From contig JAQVXN010000092.1 of NCBI GenBank assembly GCA_028709135.1, positions 1-7,251 of the forward strand: a stretch of 7,251 nt of DNA. The letters run 5' to 3'. Below the pieces are notes generated by a model. The model was given only the letters and a program-made list of their open reading frames with translations. It searched no databases and was not told where the DNA came from. Source of the stretch: Bacteroidaceae bacterium. Lineage in GTDB: Bacteria; Bacteroidota; Bacteroidia; Bacteroidales; Bacteroidaceae. This document shows, piece by piece, positions 1-7,251 of the stretch (positions are counted from its first letter, which is position 1; every line of letters begins with the position of its first letter). The position numbers and the translations under genes are program-made.

Positions 1-53
1 TTAAACGTGCAAGAAACAGTGAAGATGAAAAGAAAATAAAACGGTATCTCTCG

Positions 54-105
54 AAAAAAAAGAGAAATTCCGCTTTGAAAACTATTAACTTGAGTTGGGA
101 ATTTC
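54..105 (-). terminator. Possible intrinsic terminator downstream of res
   Basis: Read on the minus strand, GAAATTCC (98-105) is followed after 26 nt by its exact complement GGAATTTC (64-71), then TC and a run of eight T (54-61). It begins about 60 bp beyond the res stop codon. A stem followed directly by a U-tract is the layout of a rho-independent terminator. The stem is only 8 bp and AT-rich, and the loop is long (it contains a small AACT/AGTT hairpin), so efficiency is uncertain. Nothing else in 1-166 competes with it: I see no gene start, tRNA or repeat there. Confidence 0.4.
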
Positions 106-166
106 AAATGAGATTTTTAAGTAATACTTCTTATTTGAATGGGATGATGTCATTTTATATAAATCC

Positions 167-2983
167 TCACAATTTAATACTTAATGTTTCCATTATCGCT
201 TGTTTAAATTGATTAGTTGATGACAAGTTGTAAAGCGGTAATCCAATTAATTTATATTCATTTGTTTCTTTCTTAAGAAGGGTATCATCCCCGGAATAGC
301 GTTTTGTTATTTCCTCCAAAAATTCTTGTTTCCAAGCTTCTTTGCTTTGATCAAAAGCGCCGGCACTGTCCATAAACTGACTTCCTTTCGGCTCAATAAA
401 CACTTGGTAATATAAATCCTTATCTTCTTTGGATTTCATGAATAACAAAAAGTCGGGCATAAATCCTTTTCCTGTATTAAAATCATAGATTTTGTACACT
501 TCTTCGTTTCTAATCAAATTTATATCTGTGTACTTGTCTTTGAAATTATCCATTGTGTCAATCAGAAAATGAGCCAACGCTCTTTCTTCCGTAGTGCCAT
601 AAAAGGAATTTAACGCATACCAATCTTTATTTTTCAGAATGTTCTCTAGATTTGTGTTATCGGGTTCTTCCACTACCGATTTTGATTTCGGCTTTTCAAA
701 ATAGGTTTTGAAAGGAACTGCTTCGAATTGGGTGCCTAAGAATGGATTTGAAAATTCAATTATTTTTGCTGAAATTTCTGACCAAAACTTCATGAGCATA
801 TCTATTTGAATTTCCGGGTTAAGGTTTTCAAAAGTCAATATAGCATTTTCATCCACAACTGCTATTGCGGGTATAATGTATTTTAATGTAAAATTGCCAA
901 GAAAGTTTTCCTTGAATAAATCTTCTATACTTTCAATCGCCAACTCATTTATTAAGTAGTTATATCTAAGAATTGAACGTTCTCTTTTTGCTATTTGATT
1001 TAAAGCCTTGTATAGGATGTGACGTGGAACTTCTTTTATCTGCAAAATGAATGTGCGACTGTCCTGAATGCCTGTGTCATATAAGTTTTTGTCGATTTTG
1101 CCTTTTTCTAATTGGACTTTTACTTCACTGATAGCTACTGTAGGGACTCGATATTGAAAATCCCAATCTTCTAAAATAACCTTTAATGTATTCTTACGTT
1201 TGTTGGGATTGTCTATTTTTGAATTGCTATAAATGAATTGCTTGTTGTAAAAAGAATTTTCATCGTTTTTAATTTCTTCCTTAATATCAAACAGCTTCAA
1301 TTGCTTTTCTTTTTCGGGCAAAAGTTTCTGACGCTTTAGCTCGTTTTTAAGCTCATTGATGTAACGTTCATCTTTATCGCTATGAAAATAAAACTCTTCC
1401 AATATCCGCAATTCATTCTGCAAATCTTTATCAAATTTACGTTTGTTCGGAATTTTATCTTCGTACTTGAAGGGATAATATCTAACACCGCGACCAATTA
1501 ACTGCACTTCTGAAACCGTACTGCTTCCTGCTTTTCTTTTACCGGATGCAGTTTTTCCTTCGTCTCGACCTTCGTACATACGAATAATGTCATAAAGATT
1601 AAGCACGTCCCAGCCTTCTGTAAGTCGCTGACAAGTGAATACTGCTGTGATGTGATTATTCTTGTCTTCAAGGCTATTTAGCAGGCTGTCTTGCTCCGAA
1701 GTAGTTTTATCTTCTCCTCTACGTCCGATGGCAGATTTGTCTTTAGAATGCGTAACAATGCAATTCTGTTCTTTGAAATTGTCTTGCAGGTAGGTAATAA
1801 TAGAACTGTAAGTTATATTATTTGTTTTAATGTATCGAACAATATCTACAATCCGACTTTGGCCTAATAGATAAATAGCAGAGGGTGTTTGTTGCTCAAT
1901 AGTCTTTACAAAATCAAAATCAGCGATAGTTAACTCATCAATTATATTTCTAAAAAACTCATAATCTGCCTGTATATTTTCTTCTTTGTCTTCTGAAACA
2001 AATTTACTGCGGAATAAAATAACTGGTTTGAAATGAGGAATATTGTGTTTTAATCCAAGCTGATACCTGTACCAATTAAACAATAATGCTTGTAAAACCC
2101 GTTGCTTCTTGTTGAAGTTAGAGGAAACAAGATTAATTTCTTTTGTATAACCTGCATTGAGAAAATCCTCTAAATCGAAGCGATATACAATTTTGTCAAG
2201 ATACTTTTTTAGTACATTTTCGTCTTGTGGAACAGTAGCCGTGAATTCTAATAACACATTGGGGTTGTCTTCATACGGGAATTTGTTTCCCCGGTTTAAA
2301 ATCAATTGCGTTACAGTGTGTTCCCAACTTTTTTCAACATCCGAAGCGCTTGCATAGTTACTTAGTTCGCCTATTAAATCTAAACTCAACTGGTTGCCTG
2401 CTCTTGTGTCTGCGTTCAAGTGGTGAGCTTCATCGGCAAGAAGAACCAACTTCCGTTTTTGCAAATCTTCAAGGAAAATGCTATTTTCTTTTACCAGGTA
2501 AACAGCATTGTGCAGCTTATGGATGGACGTGAAAATAATTTCAATATCGTCCGTGTCATTGGAAAAATTATCAACCTTCTTAATATTTACAATTTTGTCA
2601 TTTATAACAATGGGATTGGTAAATAGGTATTTATTGTGTCCCGGGTCTGTGAGATTATCTTCTGTTTTGCCAACGATGTTATTTTGGTTTACAAAAAAGA
2701 TAAAGTTTCGGTATCCTTGTTCGTAATAATACAAGATGAGCGATGCCATCAAAAGTGTTTTTCCCGTACCCGTAGCCATATTAAACAGCAGGTGAGTAGG
2801 AGAAGAAGCATTTTCGATTTGTTTTATTTTCAGATAATCAAAGAAATTGAGCAGGGCTTTGCTCTGCCAATCAAACAGGTTAAATTTTAGATTATCTGTA
2901 ATATATGCAGGAATTTCAGAGTAATTCAATCTGTAATCCCGCATCTTGTCAGAAATTATTTCGTATAGATATTTTTGAGGCAT
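167..2983 (-). CDS. res: Type III restriction endonuclease subunit Res (helicase-nuclease)
   Basis: This is the ATP-dependent restriction subunit of a Type III R-M system. With Mod it recognises unmethylated sites, uses ATP to communicate along DNA, and cleaves at a distance from the site. Motifs seen in the 938 residues: Walker A MATGTGKT (69-76), DEAH box (184-187), motif III FTAT (247-250), TEGWDV (455-460, motif V region) and QLIGRGVR (494-501, motif VI). The C-terminal nuclease has PD at 843-844 and EPK at 864-866, giving the PD-(D/E)XK pattern, with acidic TEER (798-801) upstream. Length is close to the usual 900-1000 residues and no key motif is missing. The ATG lies 3 bp after the mod stop codon with no clear Shine-Dalgarno, so translation is probably coupled to mod. 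The assignment to Type III rather than a lone SF2 helicase rests on the adjacent mod gene and the C-terminal nuclease. Confidence 0.95.
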   Translation of the reverse strand: MPQKYLYEIISDKMRDYRLNYSEIPAYITDNLKFNLFDWQSKALLNFFDYLKIKQIENASSPTHLLFNMATGTGKTLLMASLILYYYEQGYRNFIFFVNQNNIVGKTEDNLTDPGHNKYLFTNPIVINDKIVNIKKVDNFSNDTDDIEIIFTSIHKLHNAVYLVKENSIFLEDLQKRKLVLLADEAHHLNADTRAGNQLSLDLIGELSNYASASDVEKSWEHTVTQLILNRGNKFPYEDNPNVLLEFTATVPQDENVLKKYLDKIVYRFDLEDFLNAGYTKEINLVSSNFNKKQRVLQALLFNWYRYQLGLKHNIPHFKPVILFRSKFVSEDKEENIQADYEFFRNIIDELTIADFDFVKTIEQQTPSAIYLLGQSRIVDIVRYIKTNNITYSSIITYLQDNFKEQNCIVTHSKDKSAIGRRGEDKTTSEQDSLLNSLEDKNNHITAVFTCQRLTEGWDVLNLYDIIRMYEGRDEGKTASGKRKAGSSTVSEVQLIGRGVRYYPFKYEDKIPNKRKFDKDLQNELRILEEFYFHSDKDERYINELKNELKRQKLLPEKEKQLKLFDIKEEIKNDENSFYNKQFIYSNSKIDNPNKRKNTLKVILEDWDFQYRVPTVAISEVKVQLEKGKIDKNLYDTGIQDSRTFILQIKEVPRHILYKALNQIAKRERSILRYNYLINELAIESIEDLFKENFLGNFTLKYIIPAIAVVDENAILTFENLNPEIQIDMLMKFWSEISAKIIEFSNPFLGTQFEAVPFKTYFEKPKSKSVVEEPDNTNLENILKNKDWYALNSFYGTTEERALAHFLIDTMDNFKDKYTDINLIRNEEVYKIYDFNTGKGFMPDFLLFMKSKEDKDLYYQVFIEPKGSQFMDSAGAFDQSKEAWKQEFLEEITKRYSGDDTLLKKETNEYKLIGLPLYNLSSTNQFKQAIMETLSIKL

Positions 2984-2986
2984 AGC

Positions 2987-5041
2987 TTATTGTTGGTAAA
3001 AATCTTTGGTTAAACGGATGTCGTCTTTTGACAGGCCGTATTGCTTGTCTTCCATTTCTCCGGCATGAACATATAACTGGTTATTATCTAGCATTCGGCA
3101 GAATATTTCCTTCTGGCGCTCCAGACTTAATTTTTTGAAGTTGTCTTCTTTACATATCTTGTTCTTAAATTCATTTATCCGAACATTGTAATGCAAGAAG
3201 TATTTGCTGTAAAGTGTATCGAAAAGTTTAACTAATTCTTTGTAATCTTTGCATTTGTGGATAAGTTCCTTAGCATTTTGATTGTTTTTTGTTAACTCCA
3301 AATAAATAAATGAACCACCACCTTCCCAATTATATTTATTTGAAATTCCTGAAGTATCACCATTAATTACATTAATAATCCTTTTTACTGCATCATTTTC
3401 TCCATAATCCAGTTGTTCAACTCCTATAAATTGCCTATTTAATTTCATTGCGACAGCCGATGTTGTACCGCTTCCTAAATGATAATCCAGTACTATATCA
3501 TTTTGATTTGTTGCTAATTCAATTATTCTTGAAATTAGAAATTCAGGTTTTTTTGCAGTCGGAAAGCTAACGCCACCTTCATTTTGAGTATTTTGGAAAT
3601 CAATATCATCCCAAAAATCACATAGTAAAATGCTGAAATCTTCAACCCTCTCGTCATTGTAAAAAACAATATTCATACTATTTGCAATGGGTGTTAACTG
3701 CCTTCCATTATAGAACATAACTTCATTTTCTTGACCTTTATTGATAAATAGAACTTTATCAACAAGTTTCCTTGATCTTTCTTTTAATTCTTCATTTGTA
3801 TGCGATTGAGTTTGACAGATATTGTATTTGTTTTTGATATAAAAATTACGGTGAACAGGATTATTTATATCAAAATCTTTTATTGAAGCTCCTTCTTTTA
3901 ATATTTTCTCTTTTATTAGAATATTAATTAGTGGATGTAGAATACCTGTTTCCCTATCGAGAAAATAATTAAAATGAGTATCCCACTTATCCTTTCGCTT
4001 GTATTGTGGGTTGAAAGTTGCACTATGCGATTTTCTAAATACTAAAACTGTATCTTTCTGCTTAATAATTGTTTTTGTTTTGTGAACTGTTTTAGTGCCA
4101 CTTGGTGTTGAAGAACGCACTGAAATTGAGCTCACAAAATTTTCGTTTTCAAATATCTCATCTCCGATAATCTTTAAATATGCTTCTTCAATCTGGTCAA
4201 TATGTAAGAACATAATACCATTGTCTTTTAATAGCTCTCTTGCTATTTCAATCCTATTATACATAAAAGTTAACCATGAAGAATGATTAAAATTATCATT
4301 ATAACTAAAACTATCGTTACCCGTATTGAATGGTGGGTCTATGTAAATGAGTTTGATTTTATTTTTAAATTCGCTTTTTAGTGAATGAAGTGCGAGCAGG
4401 TTGTTCCCTTTAATCAGCAGATTGTCTGTAATAGTATCTTCGGGAAGATTTCTTTTTTTGTTTATTTCTTTGTTGCGGTTAAACTTTGCCGGAATACTTT
4501 CTCCGTTTTTATCGTATTTTTTTACATTGACAAAGGCTTTCGGCTCTAATAGTCGGTCTATTTCATCTTTTGCAAGAATGGTATTGTAAAATATTTCTTT
4601 GCGTTTGCTTTGTTTTTCTACGTAATCTTTCTTATTCTCATCAAACTCAAAATATACATCTAATCCTTCTTCTGTGCTTTGTCCTCCTTCAAGTATGCAG
4701 TCTTTATAAGGAAAGTCTAAAACCACATCGGTATTGTCTTTCAGGTATTTACCGTTAAGTGTTAAGCCTATGCGGTTGGCGTACTGTGTGAAGCTGTTGT
4801 CTATACTGTTTTGCTCTAAATAGAATTTGAAGTCGCTGGCTTTGAAAACATATACTTCTTTTACCTTTAGAAAGAATTTATCTCTTGTTCGCTTGTCATT
4901 TAAGAGCATTTCAATTAGCTTTTCATCTAATTTGTTTACACAGTCTTTTATTACATTTCCTTGCAACTCACCTTGTTCATCGACAAATCGACTGTCTTGC
5001 AATAAAATACTTTCTAAATGTTGTTTGAAAGATGTTGGCAT
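2987..5041 (-). CDS. mod: Type III DNA methyltransferase subunit Mod (N6-adenine)
   Basis: This subunit recognises the target sequence and transfers a methyl group from S-adenosylmethionine to adenine. It acts alone for protection and with Res for cleavage. Numbered from an upstream ATG at 5086, the catalytic motif IV DPPF is at 250-253 and the SAM-binding motif I, DYHLGSGTT, at 534-542. The order IV then I marks the beta class, and the stretch between them (about 310-500) is the probable target recognition domain. The WEGGGSFIYLEL segment (587-598) is typical of Type III Mod C-terminal regions. I prefer the ATG at 5041 (MPTSFKQHLE, 684 residues). The extra 15 residues from 5086 are hydrophobic and unlike Mod N-termini, and a promoter-like -7 box falls inside them. 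The leader before 5041 is A-rich without a Shine-Dalgarno, as is common in Bacteroidota. The recognition sequence cannot be read from this. Confidence 0.94.
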   Translation of the reverse strand: MPTSFKQHLESILLQDSRFVDEQGELQGNVIKDCVNKLDEKLIEMLLNDKRTRDKFFLKVKEVYVFKASDFKFYLEQNSIDNSFTQYANRIGLTLNGKYLKDNTDVVLDFPYKDCILEGGQSTEEGLDVYFEFDENKKDYVEKQSKRKEIFYNTILAKDEIDRLLEPKAFVNVKKYDKNGESIPAKFNRNKEINKKRNLPEDTITDNLLIKGNNLLALHSLKSEFKNKIKLIYIDPPFNTGNDSFSYNDNFNHSSWLTFMYNRIEIARELLKDNGIMFLHIDQIEEAYLKIIGDEIFENENFVSSISVRSSTPSGTKTVHKTKTIIKQKDTVLVFRKSHSATFNPQYKRKDKWDTHFNYFLDRETGILHPLINILIKEKILKEGASIKDFDINNPVHRNFYIKNKYNICQTQSHTNEELKERSRKLVDKVLFINKGQENEVMFYNGRQLTPIANSMNIVFYNDERVEDFSILLCDFWDDIDFQNTQNEGGVSFPTAKKPEFLISRIIELATNQNDIVLDYHLGSGTTSAVAMKLNRQFIGVEQLDYGENDAVKRIINVINGDTSGISNKYNWEGGGSFIYLELTKNNQNAKELIHKCKDYKELVKLFDTLYSKYFLHYNVRINEFKNKICKEDNFKKLSLERQKEIFCRMLDNNQLYVHAGEMEDKQYGLSKDDIRLTKDFYQQ

Positions 5042-5068
5042 TTGATTAGTTTTTATTTTAGTTGTGGG

Positions 5069-5076
5069 CAAAAATA
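5069..5076 (-). promoter_or_regulatory. Candidate Bacteroidota -7 promoter element for mod-res
   Basis: The minus strand reads TATTTTTG, an exact match to the Bacteroidota -7 consensus TAnnTTTG, ending 27 bp before the preferred mod ATG. A matching -33 TTTG is not present at the usual spacing (GTGC lies there), so the site is only half supported. If used, transcription would begin downstream of the ATG at 5086 and leave a leader of roughly 20 nt ahead of the ATG at 5041. It would let mod-res be transcribed separately from the replication genes upstream. In an AT-rich background such an 8-mer can arise by chance. Confidence 0.35.
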
Positions 5077-5128
5077 CAAAAAACATTTGTTAAGAGCACG
5101 GCTTCAGACAGGGAAAAGGTAATGATAA

Positions 5129-6169
5129 TTAGACTTCCTCTAAATCAAATAGATTTATCAGAGAAAGGACTGCGGGGTTTATCTCAATCATTCTATTTAG
5201 GGTGGGGCTGAAATTGTAGTTGTAGTTTTGTTTTGTATTTGGTTTAGCGAGTTGCTCTATAATGTAATCGGCAATGTCGTAACCGTTTTCAACTTGTTGT
5301 GGTGTTGCGTGTTTTTCTACGAGGTCGGAAATAGATATGCAATAGATTTGTGATTTGAGTTGTAACATTTTTTCTTTCCACTTAGTGTAGCATCCTGAAT
5401 CGGGATAAAGTATTACTTTTTTGCCTTTGAAAACTTTTGATTTTTCGAGGCTTAATCCGTTGAGGTTGCCTGCTGCAAGCCAGTTGAAATTGGGATAAAT
5501 CATGCTTGCAATTATGGCTGTTTTTTCGGCTTCCACAACAGCAATGGGCTTTTGGGAATTTAGCCGCAAGAGATGTTCTCCAAAATAGCATTGTTGCAAA
5601 TTGAAGTTTTTGAATTCGGGACTACATTTCTTTAAGAGGTTGTGCACCCAATTAATTGCACCGGATTGGTGTTTGACACGTTTGCCAGTATCTGGGTTGT
5701 ATTGCATGACTTTCCCGGTGCGGAATTTTCCGTTTATATCCATTTGCCAAAAAATAACTTCTTGGTTTTTTGTGGCTCCTAAAGCGTATTCTTCGACTGC
5801 ATTTTGTATGGATTCCTTTGAGAAATAATTACAAAGAAATCTGACAAAATTTGAATTGTAAGATGCGGATTCTTTTACGTATTTCCACGGAATAAAACTG
5901 ATTGGGATTTCTTGAGTTTGAGTCTGCACCACTTGTTTAAAGTTGGCCGGATATACCTTTTTTTGTGTAGGATTATCGGCGAAATATTGTTTGGGTGTAT
6001 AATGATAACCACATTTGATTTCGCGATTGCATCTTCCAACAGTTGGATGAATGGGCTGATTTGTTTCTCCGCTAAGATACAATGTGAAACAATTCTTTGT
6101 TTTGCATTGTGGGCAAGAGAAACGGCTTGATTTGCCGCTGTATTTCTGCAAGTATGGTTGTTTATACAT
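5129..6169 (-). CDS. DUF6371-type zinc-finger and Toprim-like protein, probable mobile-element primase
   Basis: Numbered from the ATG at 6169 (346 residues), the N-terminus has a CPQC knuckle (19-22), Cys27, and a GRCNREIKCGYHYTP block (45-59) with Cys47 and Cys53. This is a CHC2/primase-like zinc ribbon characteristic of the Bacteroidota DUF6371 family. The C-terminal half looks Toprim-like: VVEAEKTA (211-218) with an acidic Glu, a glycine turn (AAGNLNG), YPDSG (255-259), and YDIADYI (297-303). Such proteins accompany RepA-like ATPases in mobilizable elements and are thought to act in priming or replication. That role is inferred and not shown here. The frame can be extended 10 codons to a TTG at 6199, but ATG is preferred because MYKQPY leads straight into the zinc finger and AAAGG lies just before it. 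The upstream ATPase stop is 54 bp away; a long inverted repeat fills the gap. Confidence 0.82.
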   Translation of the reverse strand: MYKQPYLQKYSGKSSRFSCPQCKTKNCFTLYLSGETNQPIHPTVGRCNREIKCGYHYTPKQYFADNPTQKKVYPANFKQVVQTQTQEIPISFIPWKYVKESASYNSNFVRFLCNYFSKESIQNAVEEYALGATKNQEVIFWQMDINGKFRTGKVMQYNPDTGKRVKHQSGAINWVHNLLKKCSPEFKNFNLQQCYFGEHLLRLNSQKPIAVVEAEKTAIIASMIYPNFNWLAAGNLNGLSLEKSKVFKGKKVILYPDSGCYTKWKEKMLQLKSQIYCISISDLVEKHATPQQVENGYDIADYIIEQLAKPNTKQNYNYNFSPTLNRMIEINPAVLSLINLFDLEEV

Positions 6170-6181
6170 AGCCTTTATTTT

Positions 6182-6235
6182 GGAAACAGTTAGTAACAAT
6201 GGTAACAGTTGTTACTACTGTTACTATGGGTTACC
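6182..6235. repeat. Symmetrical array of six GTAAC-like half-sites (imperfect 54-bp dyad)
   Basis: On the plus strand GAAAC (6183), GTAAC (6193), GTAAC (6202), GTTAC (6211), GTTAC (6220) and GTTAC (6230) start at intervals of 10, 9, 9, 9 and 10 bp. The first three are inverted relative to the last three, symmetrical around 6208/6209. The inner 6191-6226 pairs at 15 of 17 arm positions; the full 54 bp pairs at 20 of 27. The array covers the last codons and the TAG of the ATPase gene and ends 12 bp before the ATG of the zinc-finger/Toprim gene. It could be a protein-binding operator, an iteron-like or single-strand initiation site, or an mRNA hairpin. Confidence 0.75.
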
Positions 6236-7251
6236 ATTTTCTTTTAATCTTTTGACAATTCTTGAGACTGTTACCTTGAAACTATTGAAATCTCTGTCTT
6301 GAGGACAGAGTTTCTTAGCAATTGAATAAGCTGTGGCATTTTGATCTTCATTTATACATTGCTGTATTTCGCTTTCGAGTTTCTGCCTGTCTTTGTCTGT
6401 GATAACTTTCAAGTGCTTTGCTTCATTATCGAAATTCAAAAATTCAAACTGTAAGAAATTGGATGGCTTGTTTATTTGGCAAACAATGACATTTTCTGCA
6501 TCGTAAATGTGTTCGCAAGAACGTACCTTAATCATTTTGATATAACGCAGTGATTTGTCGGAAAAGCTTTCGCCAATGGCAAAACTGCTGTCACAAAAGT
6601 TCATGAGCATTTTGCTTCCTTGCAAGTCGTTCCGTGTAAGTTGCTTGGAGAGGTCTCTTTTTGGCGTGTGTGCCAAAATGAGCAGCGATAGATTGTATTT
6701 GTTTTTGAGCTTTTTCAAATGCTTCATTAAGGGAAGTGCGTCTTTGGCTTTTTCGTTTTCGTGTTTTAGGTAAGTGATGTTGTCTATTATCAGTATTTTG
6801 GCTTCGGTTTCAATGATTGCTTGTTCGATTGAATTATTCAAATAATTTTCAAAAGATATTCCATCCGGTAGTTCTGCATCAACATCAATCTCGACTCTTA
6901 AAAAGTTTTCGCTGAAATGATATGAATGGATATAATTCTTGGAATATCTTCCTTGGAACTGTTTGTCGGTTAATTCAAAATCAAAATAAAGAATTTTTTG
7001 AGCTTCGGATTCAAGTTTAAAGCCGGGTATTGCGATTCCTTTTGTAATGCTATTCCCGATTTGCACGGCAAGAATGGATTTGCCGACATTGGTGTCGGCG
7101 AAAAGAATACATAACTCGCCTTCGTACCAAAATTCACTGAATAACATTTTGGGTATTGGTCTTAGGGCTGCTTGCTCCATCCATTTGTTTGCAGACTTTA
7201 TATCGAAAACTCCTATTGTGCTGTTTGCTTCGTTTTGCAGTAGGTTGTCTT
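6224..7251 (-). CDS. RepA-like AAA/RecA-fold ATPase (replicative helicase type), 5'-truncated by the window edge
   Basis: This is a hexameric-helicase-like ATPase of the RepA/AAA_25 kind, expected to act in replication of a mobile element. Numbered from an internal ATG at 7180: Walker A ADTNVGKS (28-35), acidic YFDFELTD (65-72), Walker B ILIIDN (129-134), LILAHTPKR (167-175), NDLQGSK (184-190), and a basic C-terminal helical region (about 284-314, YSIAKK to VSRIVKRLKE) that resembles a winged-helix DNA-binding tail. The ATG at 7180 is probably not the start. The frame stays open to base 7251 through at least 23 more codons ending FDIKSANKW, which reads as protein continuous with MEQAALRPIP, so the gene begins outside the window. 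It is the first of the four co-directional genes here. A function as regulator or DNA-repair ATPase cannot be excluded, but the primase-like neighbour favours replication. Confidence 0.85.
   Translation of the reverse strand, partial: DNLLQNEANSTIGVFDIKSANKWMEQAALRPIPKMLFSEFWYEGELCILFADTNVGKSILAVQIGNSITKGIAIPGFKLESEAQKILYFDFELTDKQFQGRYSKNYIHSYHFSENFLRVEIDVDAELPDGISFENYLNNSIEQAIIETEAKILIIDNITYLKHENEKAKDALPLMKHLKKLKNKYNLSLLILAHTPKRDLSKQLTRNDLQGSKMLMNFCDSSFAIGESFSDKSLRYIKMIKVRSCEHIYDAENVIVCQINKPSNFLQFEFLNFDNEAKHLKVITDKDRQKLESEIQQCINEDQNATAYSIAKKLCPQDRDFNSFKVTVSRIVKRLKENGNP

Noticed and set aside
1..39. Short plus-strand frame ending in TAA at 37-39 as a possible gene tail
   Set aside because: Only 12 codons are visible, so it cannot be told from chance.
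3..212. Open plus-strand frame from the left edge that ends inside the res 3' end
   Set aside because: It lacks an ATG in its early part, is Lys/Asn-rich as AT-rich non-coding DNA would be, resembles no family, and would overlap res and its likely terminator. It could be the tail of a gene from outside, but nothing supports that.
2157..2890. Chain of overlapping plus-strand ORFs of 60-84 codons opposite the res N-terminal region
   Set aside because: They are antisense shadows of the strongly coding helicase domain; none has a recognisable domain or a credible start.
3461..3487. Unusual motif I of Mod (DYHLGSGTT with His)
   Set aside because: The Tyr-His form is, from memory, common among Type III Mod proteins, and the GSGTT core is intact, so no loss of function is suggested.
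5069..5083. A-runs near the mod start as a phase-variation tract
   Set aside because: The runs are only five and six A, broken by TAC, and no tandem repeat occurs within mod. Nothing here resembles the long repeats of phase-variable mod genes.
5129..6169. The Toprim protein as a chromosomal DnaG primase
   Set aside because: It is far shorter than DnaG, lacks the DnaG catalytic-core order and helicase-binding domain, and has the GRCNREIKCGYHYTP block of mobile-element DUF6371 proteins.
6182..6235. Repeats read as a CRISPR array
   Set aside because: The units are 5 bp with 4-5 bp gaps and occur in both orientations, with no spacers or cas genes.

Overview
The window is AT-rich (roughly one third G+C by eye). 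All four recognisable genes lie on the minus strand, so transcription runs from the right edge to the left. The organism is very probably a member of the Bacteroidota. The evidence is the AAA ATPase plus DUF6371-type zinc-finger/Toprim pair that is characteristic of mobile elements in that phylum, the A-rich leaders without clear Shine-Dalgarno sequences, and a TAnnTTTG-type -7 box before the methylase gene. The genus cannot be told.

Right half (about 5129-7251), a mobile-element replication module. A RepA-like RecA-fold ATPase/helicase gene is cut by the right edge; its frame stays open to the last base, so its start lies outside. It is followed by a DUF6371-type protein with an N-terminal zinc finger and a Toprim-like domain, presumably a primase-like partner. 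Between them, overlapping the ATPase stop codon, is a 54-bp symmetrical array of six GTAAC-like half-sites in inverted orientation. This is the most unusual structure in the window.

Left half (167-5086), a complete Type III restriction-modification system. mod (beta-class adenine methyltransferase) and res (superfamily 2 helicase plus PD-(D/E)XK nuclease) are separated by 3 bp. Both have the expected motifs and neither shows a frameshift. A likely -7 promoter element lies just before mod, and a stem-plus-U-tract sequence after res is a plausible terminator. Positions 1-166 hold no convincing gene.

Together the layout suggests a mobilizable or integrative element, or a plasmid-like region, that carries a Type III R-M system as defence or stabilising cargo directly downstream of its replication genes. 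The genes are all of known families. I did not find a clearly new multi-gene system; the points worth a second look are the six-site dyad and the lower-GC core of mod.
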